Of a stretch of DNA of 64,000 nucleotides, positions 27,270 through 36,372 are shown piece by piece. Both the position numbers and the translations under genes were made by a program. Origin of the DNA: Calothrix sp. NIES-2098 (lineage in GTDB: Bacteria > Cyanobacteriota > Cyanobacteriia > Cyanobacteriales > Nostocaceae); contig AP018172.1 in NCBI GenBank assembly GCA_002368175.1, positions 6,823,001-6,887,000 on the forward strand, written 5' to 3'. Each line of letters begins with the position of its first letter. The first letter of the stretch is position 1. The notes beneath the pieces were generated by a model that was not told where the DNA came from, made no database searches, and saw only the letters and a list, made by a program, of their open reading frames with translations.

Positions 27270-28733
27270 TTATTTAGTCTGAATCGCCTCATATTTATTT
27301 TGATAATCTGCAAGTTTTTCTTTTACTTGTTGAGAGACATACGTACCTTCAGGGATGGCTTTTAATAAATTAATTGCTTCTTGTAATTTATCTTTTCCTT
27401 GCTGTAAAATTACTGATTTTTCAGGTGCATTTTTAACTATAAAATCAGCTTCTAAGGCTAATTTATCAGCAGATTCTAAGTTTGCAGATGCATCTTTTTC
27501 CACGGCAATTCTTTTACTAATAGCAGCATGGTTGGCACGGTAATTAGCTAGTTGCTTCTTAGTTTGTTCAGAAATCGATGTCCCTGGAGGAATGGTTTCT
27601 AGTAAGCTTACTGCTTTTTGCCATTTACTCTCGGCTTGCTGCCAATCTTTTAGTGGCAATTGTTTCTTTTGCACTATAACAGCAGCTTCCATACCCAGCT
27701 TTTTAGCAGATTTCAAGTTAACTATGGCAGTTTTCTCTTGTTTGATACTTTGAGTTTGCTGCATAGTCTCAATTTTATCTTTAACTATGCAAGTACCAAA
27801 ACCTAATACCAATAAACTTGAGCCGATTAATAAAGCCGAATGTATTATATTTTGTCTTAAAAATTCTGTTATGTCCCCCAGCTTTTGCCTTTGAGGAAGA
27901 TTTATCAAAGCTCTTTCTGCCTGTTCTAAAATATCGTTAGTATCTCTAACTAAGGCAGCAATTTTTTCTTGGAATAATTCGCAGTCGTAGATAATATCTG
28001 CCAAAGCTTGACATTTATCGCCACTAGATATGATAAATCCATATTCATCATCAAACCATTCCAGTTCCAACCCAGAGTTTCCACAAAAAGCTGATAAATT
28101 CAGTAAGATTAAGAGAATATTTTGAGTATTTTTAATCCGGTCAAATACTTCTATAGACTTTTGCTGTAATTGCAACAATTCCTCTTGGTATTTTCTAATT
28201 TGCTGAATTTGCTGTTGCAAAACTTTAGGTTTACTATAAGCTAAGTCAATCTTGAGTTTTTCTTCAAGCTCTTGGATCTTATTTGGCAAACTCGGATAGT
28301 TGATATTAGAATTCAGTTGATGAATAAATTGAGAATTACTTAAAATATCTTCAGCTACAGTCTGAAGCAATTCACCCCATTCTAGCCAACGAGAAATTTG
28401 AGATTCTAAATCATTTAAAGATAGTTTGGTTGGCTCGTTACCCACTTTTTCAGCAATAAATCTTTCTCCAGTTGTTAGCAATGACTCTACTAAACGACTG
28501 TGAGAAGAAAACACAGCGCTTTCTGTACTTGCAGAAAGCACGCCAACTGCTGCATTATTAATTTTTGCAACATTTAATTCTTGAGCGATCGCACTTTGCA
28601 AATTGCGGAGTTGTTCGAGAACAAAATTTAGCCGGATGATTTCTTGCTGAATTGTATGAGAATCACCAACAGTCAGCCTGAGATTCTCAACAAGTTTAGT
28701 CAGTTCGTGTAGAAGCTTGTCTAGGTTAGCCAT
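27270..28733 (-). CDS. Coiled-coil membrane protein with duplicated C-terminal module
   Basis: A 487-residue protein I do not recognise. The N-terminal ~290 residues are mostly helical with coiled-coil character (IQELEEKLKIDL, LQQQIQQIRKYQEELLQLQQ). One hydrophobic segment, IIHSALLIGSSLLVLGFGT (~296-314), anchors it. The part beyond the membrane consists of two similar ~70-residue modules (~336-408 and ~412-485), both with the pattern AxxxLxSAxKLxxEAxxIV...W/LxxAxxLLxxIPxGTxxSxQxKxxLAxYxxxxxAI. Proteins with such repeats occur in cyanobacteria, but no function is known to me. It is divergent from the amidase gene with a 210-bp gap. Confidence 0.72.
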   Translation of the reverse strand: MANLDKLLHELTKLVENLRLTVGDSHTIQQEIIRLNFVLEQLRNLQSAIAQELNVAKINNAAVGVLSASTESAVFSSHSRLVESLLTTGERFIAEKVGNEPTKLSLNDLESQISRWLEWGELLQTVAEDILSNSQFIHQLNSNINYPSLPNKIQELEEKLKIDLAYSKPKVLQQQIQQIRKYQEELLQLQQKSIEVFDRIKNTQNILLILLNLSAFCGNSGLELEWFDDEYGFIISSGDKCQALADIIYDCELFQEKIAALVRDTNDILEQAERALINLPQRQKLGDITEFLRQNIIHSALLIGSSLLVLGFGTCIVKDKIETMQQTQSIKQEKTAIVNLKSAKKLGMEAAVIVQKKQLPLKDWQQAESKWQKAVSLLETIPPGTSISEQTKKQLANYRANHAAISKRIAVEKDASANLESADKLALEADFIVKNAPEKSVILQQGKDKLQEAINLLKAIPEGTYVSQQVKEKLADYQNKYEAIQTK

Positions 28734-28943
28734 AAATATCCCTTAAGGATTAGTCGAAAGTTTATCCGAAAAAATTAAAATGACTGTGAAGCGAGGTGAG
28801 AGCAAAAATATCTACACTCACCTGCTGCCGGAAATAAGTTCACAAATAAAATAAGATGGCTATATAGTTCCCAGAAATCCTGGTAAAGTAACACTTGAAT
28901 TTAAAGATTTTCAGAAAATATCAAAATACCAGTTCCCTAAGGC

Positions 28944-30341
28944 ATGAATGAAACTGATTTAGCTTTTACCCCAGCACTGGATTTGGCGCAGTTAATCCGT
29001 CGCCGGGAAGTGTCACCGCTAGATTTGGTAAATATTTATTTAGAAAGAATTGAGCGCTTAAATCCCCAATTAGGAAGTTATTTTACGGTGATGGCGGATT
29101 TGGCGATCGCAGATGCGCAAGCCAAAACCGAATTACTCGCAACAACCTCGGAATTACCACCGTTTTTTGGCGTCCCGATTTCAATTAAAGATTTAAATGC
29201 TGTAGCAGGCGTAACTTGTACTTACGGCAATCCCGCATTACTAAACAATATCCTCAACTATGATGACGGGGTAGTAACTCTGATTAAACAAGCGGGATTT
29301 ATTCTGCTGGGTAAAACCGCTACTTCAGAATTAGGTTCATTTCCTTACAGCGAACCTACGGGATTTCCCCCAGCTAGAAATCCTTGGAATTTAGATTATA
29401 CTCCTGGCGGTTCTAGCGGTGGTGCAGCTGCATCAGTAGCAGCCGGATTATGTGCGATCGCTCAAGGTTCCGATGGCGGTGGTTCGATTCGCGGGCCTGC
29501 GGCTTGTTGCGGTGTCGTGGGAATTAAGCCATCACGCGGAAGGGTCACTCATGCACCTGTAGGCGATCGCCTTTCTGGACTTGCTACTAACGGGCCGCTT
29601 GCCCGTACTGTTGCGGATGCGGCTGCGCTTTTAGATACCATGTCCGGGTATTTCCCTGGCGATCCTTATTGGCTACCCGATCCACAACCATCATTTCTAG
29701 CTGCTACTCAAAAACAACCAGGGGAATTACGCATTGCTTTTAGCACGATCGTTCCTCCTTTGGGTAAAGCAGACGCTAACTGCGAACAAGGAGTTTTGCA
29801 AACAGTTAAATTATTAGAACAACTTGGTCACAAAGTTGAAGAGAAATGCCCAGATTTTAGCGGCTTAGTCGAACCATTTCAAATTGTCTGGCAAGCTGGG
29901 GTAGGTGCGGCGGGAATTCCAGCACCAGCGTTACAACCATTCAATCAATTTTTGTTAGCGCGATCGGGTTCTGCGGCGGAATATCTGCAAGCAGTAGCGC
30001 AAATGCAAATGGTATCACGGCAAATTGTGGCGTTTTTCCAGAATGTGGATGTGTTGGTATTGCCAGTGTATCTGCATTCACCGATTCGGGTGGGAGAATG
30101 GGCTGATTTAAGTCCAGAAGAGACATTCCAAAATATTATTAACTGGGTAGCACCCTGTCCGCCAGCAAATGCGACGGGACAACCTGCGATCGCACTTCCT
30201 GTAGAATTTGATAGTAATGGCGTACCCATTAGCGTGCAGTTAGTTGGTAAGCCTGGTGCAGAAGAAACACTTATTAGCCTAGCAGCACAAATAGAAGCCG
30301 CTAATCCTTGGCTTCCGCATCGTCCAGCTGTAGCGACATAA
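28944..30341 (+). CDS. Amidase (GatA/AtzE-like amidase-signature enzyme)
   Basis: A 465-residue amidase-signature hydrolase. The Ser-cisSer-Lys triad region is visible: Lys in FGVPISIKDLNAV, and GGSSGGAAASVAAGLCAIAQGSDGGGSIRGPA with the cis-Ser and nucleophile Ser. No GatB/GatC genes are near, so it is more likely a stand-alone amidase than the tRNA amidotransferase subunit. The stop TAA overlaps the ATG of the next gene by one base (TAATG), implying translational coupling with the Crp-type regulator. The substrate is unknown. Confidence 0.92.
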   Translation: MNETDLAFTPALDLAQLIRRREVSPLDLVNIYLERIERLNPQLGSYFTVMADLAIADAQAKTELLATTSELPPFFGVPISIKDLNAVAGVTCTYGNPALLNNILNYDDGVVTLIKQAGFILLGKTATSELGSFPYSEPTGFPPARNPWNLDYTPGGSSGGAAASVAAGLCAIAQGSDGGGSIRGPAACCGVVGIKPSRGRVTHAPVGDRLSGLATNGPLARTVADAAALLDTMSGYFPGDPYWLPDPQPSFLAATQKQPGELRIAFSTIVPPLGKADANCEQGVLQTVKLLEQLGHKVEEKCPDFSGLVEPFQIVWQAGVGAAGIPAPALQPFNQFLLARSGSAAEYLQAVAQMQMVSRQIVAFFQNVDVLVLPVYLHSPIRVGEWADLSPEETFQNIINWVAPCPPANATGQPAIALPVEFDSNGVPISVQLVGKPGAEETLISLAAQIEAANPWLPHRPAVAT

Positions 30342-31048
30342 TGCAAGCCTCTATAGAACAACTGTCGCAAATTAACGTGTTTGCAGATTTAGACACAGCA
30401 GACAAAGTAAACTTGCAACCACAAACTCAGGTGCAAAAATATAGCAAAGGAGAGATTATTCTGCATGAAGGCGATTCTTTACCAGCCAAATTATATGCTG
30501 TTGTCAGCGGTACGATTCAAGTTACTAAAACAGCAACCACAGGTAAAGAAACTATTCTGCGTACCTTAACTAATGGAGAAATTTTTGCTGCACCTGCTTT
30601 GTTAGGTAATGGAATTTCTCCTGCAACTGTAACTGCTGAATCTGATTGCGAAATTCTCACAGTAGAACGAGATGCTTTATTAAAAGCTATCCAACAAAAT
30701 CCTGAGATTGCTTTACGGATGTTGATGGTTTTTAACAATCGGATTCAGCAATTACATGAAACAGTGCATGGATTAGTTTCTGAAAGGGCGATTGTCAGGC
30801 TTGCTAGGTTAATTCTCTACTTCGCTGCTGAATCTGGAACTGAATCAACGCCCCAAGGCGAGTGTTTAAAAGTTAAATTATCTTACTATCGCATGGCACG
30901 GAGTGTGGGCATTTCTTACGAAGAATGCGTGCGTTTAATTAAAAGCCTGAAGTCGATAATTATCTACAGTCGCGGAGGTAAGATGACGATACTTGATATG
31001 CAGAAATTAGATGCGATCGCCTTTGGTGAAATATTACCAGAAGATTAA
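30341..31048 (+). CDS. Crp/Fnr-family transcriptional regulator
   Basis: A 235-residue regulator, starting at the ATG that overlaps the amidase stop (the frame extends 11 codons further upstream, into the amidase gene). Residues ~1-125 form a cNMP-binding-type jelly roll (KYSKGEIILHEGD, ...GTIQVTKTATTGKETILRTL). The C-terminal DNA-binding domain is divergent: the recognition region reads LSYYRMARSVGISYEECVRL, and the Arg/Ser cyclic-nucleotide cassette is not obvious. A heme- or other-ligand-binding role is therefore possible but unproven. It is coupled to the amidase and faces the minus-strand methyltransferase-cupin-unknown cluster. Confidence 0.88.
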   Translation: MQASIEQLSQINVFADLDTADKVNLQPQTQVQKYSKGEIILHEGDSLPAKLYAVVSGTIQVTKTATTGKETILRTLTNGEIFAAPALLGNGISPATVTAESDCEILTVERDALLKAIQQNPEIALRMLMVFNNRIQQLHETVHGLVSERAIVRLARLILYFAAESGTESTPQGECLKVKLSYYRMARSVGISYEECVRLIKSLKSIIIYSRGGKMTILDMQKLDAIAFGEILPED

Positions 31049-31122
31049 TTTGATATATCCAGAAAATGTTATGTAATCAATTTAAAAAGCTGAGTTTATC
31101 ATAATTTATTCGTAAAAAAATT

Positions 31123-31147
31123 GTAGTGTGGGCATTGCCAACACTAC
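31123..31147. repeat. Intact copy of the palindromic repeat targeted by the IS
   Basis: Arms GTAGTGTGGGCA and TGCCAACACTAC flank a central T with one mismatch. It is of the same family as the repeat split at 5164/6840, and shows the unoccupied form. It also lies just past the Crp gene stop and could act as a terminator. Confidence 0.75.
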
Positions 31148-31223
31148 GAAGATGAAAACTTATATTCATCTGTGATGAAAATTAGCCAAACATCCAAAAT
31201 TCAGCGAGCAATAGTAATAGATA

Positions 31224-31715
31224 TTAAGCAGTTACAGCCAATTTCTCTTGTTCGTGAGCATCAACTACTAAAACTAAACATAAAGTGGCGATCGCCTTTT
31301 GCCATTCTTGTCTTACCTGGGCATTTTCTACTCCATCAAATAACGCTATCAACCGAGGAATAGAAGCCTCTAAAGCGGCACGCGGTACAGGACGATGTAA
31401 ATCCACTAAGCTAGTCAAACTTTCGCGATTATTAACAAATCCAATTACCCAAGCTGTTGTATGTTCTGGGCCATCAGGAACGCGCTTAACTCCTAATTGA
31501 TTTTTTAGCCAGTTATAAAAAGGTGGTAATTCTTGAGCTAAAACTGCTCCTGCTGTTGGTAATGTTTCCTTCAATAAGTTACTGTCTAAGCTGCCTAGCT
31601 CTTGATTTAATTCTGAGGATTTGAGAACTTCATCTAGCGGCTTTGAGAGTATTGTTTCTACCTGAGATTGAGACAGGTTTAAGTGGTGGCTGAAAGTTGA
31701 AATTAGAGATTGCAT
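31224..31715 (-). CDS. Hypothetical protein, 163 aa
   Basis: A 163-residue cytoplasmic, mostly helical protein with no family that I recognise. The N-terminus reads MQSLISTFSHHLNLSQSQVE and the middle PFYNWLKNQLGVKRVPDGPEHTTAWVIGF. The C-terminal part is hydrophobic-helical (LFDGVENAQVRQEWQKAIATLCLVLVVDAHEQ). It follows the cupin gene by 21 bp on the same strand and so forms part of the methyltransferase-cupin-unknown unit. Confidence 0.7.
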   Translation of the reverse strand: MQSLISTFSHHLNLSQSQVETILSKPLDEVLKSSELNQELGSLDSNLLKETLPTAGAVLAQELPPFYNWLKNQLGVKRVPDGPEHTTAWVIGFVNNRESLTSLVDLHRPVPRAALEASIPRLIALFDGVENAQVRQEWQKAIATLCLVLVVDAHEQEKLAVTA

Positions 31716-31736
31716 AATTCATTCCTCAATAAATAA

Positions 31737-32084
31737 CTAATTTGTTTCTGCTGCTTTTTCAGAAAGGATGAGCAAGAATGCTAAATTATCTTCAGCTTGT
31801 AAAGCATGAGGTGCATTAGCAGGCATAAAAACTAAAGTACCAGGCTCAAGAACAATATTTTTGCCTGATAAAGTCAATAAACCTCTGCCTTCAATTACAT
31901 GGATTGTGGCATTGCGAGTTGAAGTATGTTCAGAAATTTCAGTATTGGCTGCTAGACAAAATAAAGTGTATTGACAAACTTTATCTTTAAGTAATACTTT
32001 ACTGAGAACTCCACTATGAGGATATTCAATTTGTTCTCGCAATTGGATAATGTAAGATTGATCTGTTGTGATTGTAGAACTCAT
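31737..32084 (-). CDS. Cupin-domain protein
   Basis: A 115-residue single-domain cupin (start ATG 32084; the frame also opens 21 bp earlier). Motif 1 is represented by SEHTSTRNATIHVIEGRGLLTLSG and motif 2 by PGTLVFMPANAPHALQAE. The first motif has His and Thr in place of the usual two His, so metal binding may be incomplete. It lies between the methyltransferase and the 163-aa protein (gaps 58 and 21 bp). It is probably a small-molecule sensor or enzyme; which one cannot be said. Confidence 0.85.
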   Translation of the reverse strand: MSSTITTDQSYIIQLREQIEYPHSGVLSKVLLKDKVCQYTLFCLAANTEISEHTSTRNATIHVIEGRGLLTLSGKNIVLEPGTLVFMPANAPHALQAEDNLAFLLILSEKAAETN

Positions 32085-32142
32085 ATGTTTGTTGATTAAT
32101 ACCAATCAACATATCGAAAAATGGATTTTGCTGTGAATGATT

Positions 32143-32919
32143 TTACTCAGCTACAGCACACATAATGATGTAGCCTAATTCATGATGGTATTTATGAAAA
32201 ACATGGCGCATTTCTAAAACACGCTTGCGGATAGATGGCTGCGTCAAAATATTCCAAAATATCCGCAATGCGTTCAAAATACCTTCTTCTTGTATCATTC
32301 GTCTCAAATTCAACAAATTCATGGAGCTAGTAAGATGCTGTTGCACTTGTAATCCTGCGGTTGCCAAAGCAGCTATCCAATTAGCTTCAGAAAGTGGTGT
32401 AGAATTAACTCGAATTACCCGTGCTAAATCAGCATGAATTTCTGCTTCTTTATTACGAGCTAAAAGTTCGTGAGAAAGGAATTTTCCGCCTGGTTTGAGG
32501 TGATGATAAATTTCCTTTAAAACCTTAGCTTTCCCTGGTGGAGATTGCATCGTAAGAATTGCTTCTGCTAAAACATAGTCAAATTGACCTGGTATTTTAT
32601 CCAGGTGAAAGATATCGCCTTCAATGATTTCGACTTGATTTTCTAAGCCAGCAGCGCGAATATTGGCACGCGCACAAGCAACGCTTTCTGGATCTTTTTC
32701 TATACCCAATACTTTTACATGGTAGCGTTGAGCCAGAGCGATCGCACTATAACCAAAGCTAGAAGCTAGTTCTAAAACTGTCTCTCCCGGGTGGAAATTT
32801 GCCCACTGAAATAATTGTTCTGTAGCTATCCGTCCACCAGGACGCAGATATTTTTTGCCTGCTGCTGCTAAAACTTGGTGTCCGGATGCGGTTGGGTGAT
32901 TAAGGGTAGGGTTGGTCAT
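32143..32919 (-). CDS. Class I SAM-dependent methyltransferase
   Basis: A 258-residue methyltransferase. Motif I appears as VLELASSFGYSAIALA (the usual GxGxG replaced by ASSFG), followed by VLGIEKDPESVACAR, EIIEGDIFHLD and DYVLAEAILTM. The LKPGGKFLSHELL segment is post-motif III. The long C-terminal helical region (~175-258) has several basic/aromatic positions (KRVLEMRHVFHKYHHELGY). It leads a three-gene minus-strand set. The unusual motif I is worth noting. Substrate unknown. Confidence 0.88.
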   Translation of the reverse strand: MTNPTLNHPTASGHQVLAAAGKKYLRPGGRIATEQLFQWANFHPGETVLELASSFGYSAIALAQRYHVKVLGIEKDPESVACARANIRAAGLENQVEIIEGDIFHLDKIPGQFDYVLAEAILTMQSPPGKAKVLKEIYHHLKPGGKFLSHELLARNKEAEIHADLARVIRVNSTPLSEANWIAALATAGLQVQQHLTSSMNLLNLRRMIQEEGILNALRIFWNILTQPSIRKRVLEMRHVFHKYHHELGYIIMCAVAE

Positions 32920-33066
32920 CTGTGTGACCCTCTGAACTCATCTTACCCCCACTCTGCCAGGAATTTATCGTGCCGTCTTTGAGGTAGCTCAAAGAAGAAA
33001 AAAGATCTGGCTGTTTCGGAAAAAGGTCGATTAGACTATGAATCAAATGCTACTGGGTATCAAAAA

Positions 33067-33294
33067 ATGGATCGCAAGACAGCTACCACATGGTTGATTT
33101 TGTTGTTCTTGATATTTGTGGGTTTTGGGGATAGCTTTCTGCCCAAACCCTTAAGTACTGCTAGCTTACAGACGCGCACAACAATTAATCAATTTTTTGT
33201 TGGGTTATTTCCGAGTTGGCAACCCAGTACTCGTCCATACGATCGTACAGAAAGGGCTTTAGATGAAATTGAAAAGGGCGGTTCCAAGAAGTAG
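33067..33294 (+). CDS. Small single-span membrane or exported protein
   Basis: A 75-residue protein starting MDRKTATTWLILLFLIFVGF with one hydrophobic helix near the N-terminus and a basic/acidic tail rich in charged residues (YDRTERALDEIEKGGSKK). It may be a conserved cyanobacterial small protein. No known domain is recognised. It could be anchored or cleaved; the stretch FVGFGDSF does not give a clear cleavage site. Confidence 0.7.
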   Translation: MDRKTATTWLILLFLIFVGFGDSFLPKPLSTASLQTRTTINQFFVGLFPSWQPSTRPYDRTERALDEIEKGGSKK

Positions 33295-33373
33295 AAACTT
33301 GTAAAAATGATAGGAGGATAAGCTATGAGGGGAATACTCTACTTATAGTAGAAAATTCTGTACATCTGTACTG

Positions 33374-34144
33374 ATGAAAATTGTAGAAGAAACCCGCACC
33401 CGATTGCAGCTAAAGCACAGACCAATCAGGCATTGGCTCACTGGGTGGCCGATTTTGATTGCAAGTCTGAGTTTTTTTATTTATTGCTTATTTTTTGAAT
33501 CTGCTTCAGCTAGTCTAACTTGTAAACGCCCCTCATCTAACCAAGTTTACTGTGAGTTAAAGCGATTTAATTTGTTAGGAAGCATGGAGAAGCTGAAAAT
33601 TTTCGATCCTCAAGAAGCATATATCAAGACCCATAGCGGCAGTAAAGGGGGAAGCACTTATGAAATTATAATTGTGACACCCTTTGGAGATTATGCTCTT
33701 TTATCACATCTGAGCTATCAAAAAAATCAAGAATCTGCTTTTGAAATCAATAATTTTATTAATTCTACTCAGACGTATCTCTCACTTTACCAAAACCAGC
33801 GAAATTATGTGTTTTTCTTCAGCTTATTTATGTTAATTACTACGGCTATTGGCGCTTTTGTGGTGACAACGCCTGTAACCAACTGTATTTTCTACAAAAG
33901 CCTCAATAAAGTATTTATAGAGCGTAAAGGATTGCGCAGTCATGAAATTATCGAATATCCTTTAGAATCTATCTTGCGTTTTGATATTCAAGACAAGCAA
34001 TTTAAATACTCTAAACTTTATCGTGCTGTGATTGTGCTGCAATTCTATAAAGAAATCCCAATTAATCTAGAATATACAGATGAAAAAAGCGTGCAATACG
34101 CAGTTTCTCGGATACGCTACTTTCTAAATATGGATAATAGCTAA
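33374..34144 (+). CDS. Hypothetical membrane protein, two transmembrane segments
   Basis: A 256-residue protein with hydrophobic segments at ~28-43 (PILIASLSFFIYCLFF) and ~142-162 (YVFFFSLFMLITTAIGAFVV). The ~100 residues between them contain a Cys pair (TCKRPSSNQVYCELKRF) that may form a disulfide if this part faces the periplasm. The C-terminal part (~165-256) is soluble, with FYKSLNKVFIERKGL and a PLESILRFDIQ motif that may be a beta domain. Family not recognised; paralogues are common in cyanobacteria by impression. It is convergent with ilvC. Confidence 0.72.
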   Translation: MKIVEETRTRLQLKHRPIRHWLTGWPILIASLSFFIYCLFFESASASLTCKRPSSNQVYCELKRFNLLGSMEKLKIFDPQEAYIKTHSGSKGGSTYEIIIVTPFGDYALLSHLSYQKNQESAFEINNFINSTQTYLSLYQNQRNYVFFFSLFMLITTAIGAFVVTTPVTNCIFYKSLNKVFIERKGLRSHEIIEYPLESILRFDIQDKQFKYSKLYRAVIVLQFYKEIPINLEYTDEKSVQYAVSRIRYFLNMDNS

Positions 34145-34204
34145 TAGTTACAGCGCTGTTTATTGGTATGGAATAGACGCTTTGAACGCTAAATAATAGC
34201 AAGA

Positions 34205-34221
34205 GCACAACAATGTTGTGC
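34205..34221. terminator. Small hairpin between convergent genes
   Basis: GCACAAC (34205-34211) and GTTGTGC (34215-34221) with a 3-nt loop, in the gap between the 33374-34144 gene and ilvC. It is a plausible bidirectional terminator; evidence is structural only. Confidence 0.4.
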
Positions 34222-34295
34222 CCTTACCGTCAAATACTCAACTTCAAATTGTTGTAATTGTGAGTTAATGCATTAGCTATTAACTATTGCTACAA

Positions 34296-35291
34296 TTAAG
34301 CCTTTTTCAACCAGCTAAACATGGCGCGTAAATCTTTGCCAACTTCCTCAATGCGGTGTTCGGCTTCTTGACGACGCATGGCGGTAAATCCGGGTTTACC
34401 AGATTGATTTTCTAACACAAATTCTCTGGCAAATTGTCCAGATTGAATTTCGCTGAGAATCTTGCGCATTTCCGCCTTGGTTTGATCGTTCACAATCCGA
34501 GGGCCGCGGGTATAATCGCCGTATTCAGCAGTATTAGAAATGCTGTCGCGCATTTTGGCTAATCCACCTTCTACCACTAAGTCAACAATCAGTTTGACTT
34601 CATGCAGACATTCAAAGTAAGCCAATTCTGGTTGATAACCAGCTTCTACTAAAGTTTCAAATCCAGCTTTAATTAAGGCACTCAAACCACCGCACAATAC
34701 GGCTTGTTCGCCAAACAAATCAGTTTCGGTTTCTTCACGGAAGGAAGTTTCGAGAACGCCTGCACGAGTACCGCCGATACCTTTAGCATAGGCCATAGCG
34801 CGATCGCGTGCCCGACCGCTAGCATCTTGATAAACCGCAAACAGCGCTGGTACGCCTTGCCCTTGTTCGTAAGTCCGGCGTACTAAATGCCCAGGCCCCT
34901 TTGGTGCTACCATCACCACATCTACATTCGCAGGCGGTACGACTTGACCAAAGTGAATATTAAAACCGTGGGCAAAGGCTAAAACATTGCCTTCTTCTAA
35001 ATTGGGTTCAATTTCGTTTTTATAAACCGCTTTTTGGACTTCATCAGGCAACAAAATCATGATAAAGTCAGCAGCACTAGCCGCATCTGCGACATTTTTT
35101 ACAGTTAACCCAGCCGCTTGGGCTTTGGCAGCTGACTTACTACCCGGATATAGCCCTACAATCACATCTAAACCACTATCTTTAAGATTAAGGGCGTGAG
35201 CATGACCTTGGGAACCATAGCCAATGATTGCAATGGTTTTTCCCGCCAAAAGGTCTAAATTGGCATCTTCGTCATAATACATCCGGGCCAT
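34296..35291 (-). CDS. ilvC: Ketol-acid reductoisomerase
   Basis: A 331-residue class I KARI that converts 2-acetolactate or 2-aceto-2-hydroxybutyrate to the dihydroxy acids in valine/leucine/isoleucine synthesis. Signs: the NADPH Rossmann motif GYGSQGHAHALNL, then HGFNIHFGQV, VAPKGPGHLVRR and the KARI knotted C-terminal domain with ETETDLFGEQAVLCGG and YFECLHEVKLIVDL. The start is ATG 35291 (MARMYYDEDANLDLL), giving the cyanobacterial family length; the longer frame start at 35321 adds ten residues. It requires Mg2+ and is monocistronic here. Confidence 0.97.
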   Translation of the reverse strand: MARMYYDEDANLDLLAGKTIAIIGYGSQGHAHALNLKDSGLDVIVGLYPGSKSAAKAQAAGLTVKNVADAASAADFIMILLPDEVQKAVYKNEIEPNLEEGNVLAFAHGFNIHFGQVVPPANVDVVMVAPKGPGHLVRRTYEQGQGVPALFAVYQDASGRARDRAMAYAKGIGGTRAGVLETSFREETETDLFGEQAVLCGGLSALIKAGFETLVEAGYQPELAYFECLHEVKLIVDLVVEGGLAKMRDSISNTAEYGDYTRGPRIVNDQTKAEMRKILSEIQSGQFAREFVLENQSGKPGFTAMRRQEAEHRIEEVGKDLRAMFSWLKKA

Positions 35292-35444
35292 AGCGCATCT
35301 CCTGTCAGCAAGCATCATCATTTATTGGCAGGCTTTTGATTTTACCCCAAATTAGGTACAAGGGCACGGAGATATTTATTGATGAAAATGGGGATGAGGG
35401 GACAAGGGGGACAAGGAAGAAATAACTAATAACTCTTTATTGCC

Positions 35445-35472
35445 TATTGACTATGGACTCTTGACTCTTGAC
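35445..35472. repeat. Heptameric tandem repeat (STRR), reverse orientation
   Basis: Four heptamers TATTGAC, TATGGAC, TCTTGAC, TCTTGAC; the reverse complement reads GTCAAGA, GTCAAGA, GTCCATA, GTCAATA. Same class as 1553-1587. Confidence 0.75.
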
Positions 35473-35478
35473 TAATAA

Positions 35479-36372
35479 TTACGTTGCCCGATCGATTTTT
35501 GGAACTTCTGCTTCAGATAATTGCACGTTAAGAGCTTGTACCGAGTCTTCAATACTAGAAACCTTACTAGCACCTGGTATGGGCAAAATAGCAGGTGATT
35601 TAGAACGCAACCACGCCAGCACAATACAATAAACTGATACGCCTTTTTCTTGAGCTAATTGCGCGATCGCAGGAATATCTTGCAAATTCTCATGGCGACG
35701 TCTACCACCAAAAGGACTCCAAGGCAAAAAGGTTAATCCTTCTTGTTCGCAATACTTCAACACGCCGTCAATTTCTGGCTGTCGTTCCCAAGGACTATAT
35801 TGATTTTGCACCGAGACAATATCAACCACATCCCGCGCTTGCTTAATTTGTTCTACAGAAAAATTGGAAACTCCCACAAACCGAATTAAACCAGCTTCTA
35901 CTGCTTCTTTAACTGGTGCAAGAGATTCTTCAATAGTGTATTTAGGATCGGGGGCGTGATATTGCCAAACATCTATGGGTTTGCTACCTCCTAACGCCTG
36001 AAAACTTTCACGAATTGTTTGGCGTAAATGTTTGGGGTTCCCGTTACGTACCCAGTTTCCATGAGGACGCATTAAACCACCTTTGGTGGCAACAACTACA
36101 TGGCTAACATCGCCTTGATAACTGCCTAGTGCTTGGTAAATTAGTTTTTCGTTGTGGTGCTTATCTGATTCATCTAGGCAGTAAGAATCTGCGGTGTCAA
36201 TGAATGTGATACCCAAATCCAAAGCGCGATGGATAACTTTGATTGATTCCGATTCGGAAGGACGATTGGATATTGACATCGGCATTCCACCCAAGCCGAT
36301 CGCACTTACAGAGACACCCGTTTTTCCTAACTGTTTGGTTTCCATGCTTCTAGTTCTTGTTTGCAGTGCCAT
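35479..36372 (-). CDS. Aldo/keto reductase
   Basis: A 297-residue AKR of NADPH type. MAL-QTRTRSMETKQLGKTGVSVSAIGLG starts the barrel; FIDTADSYCLDESD carries Asp and Tyr of the tetrad, and VVVATKGGLMRPHGNW carries the Lys. VGVSNFSVEQIKQAR and VQNQYSPWERQ are canonical. The first ATG at 36372 and the internal ATG at 36345 (METKQLG) are both plausible starts. Unlike the first AKR in the window it lacks iron-sulfur cysteines. Substrate unknown. Confidence 0.92.
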   Translation of the reverse strand: MALQTRTRSMETKQLGKTGVSVSAIGLGGMPMSISNRPSESESIKVIHRALDLGITFIDTADSYCLDESDKHHNEKLIYQALGSYQGDVSHVVVATKGGLMRPHGNWVRNGNPKHLRQTIRESFQALGGSKPIDVWQYHAPDPKYTIEESLAPVKEAVEAGLIRFVGVSNFSVEQIKQARDVVDIVSVQNQYSPWERQPEIDGVLKYCEQEGLTFLPWSPFGGRRRHENLQDIPAIAQLAQEKGVSVYCIVLAWLRSKSPAILPIPGASKVSSIEDSVQALNVQLSEAEVPKIDRAT

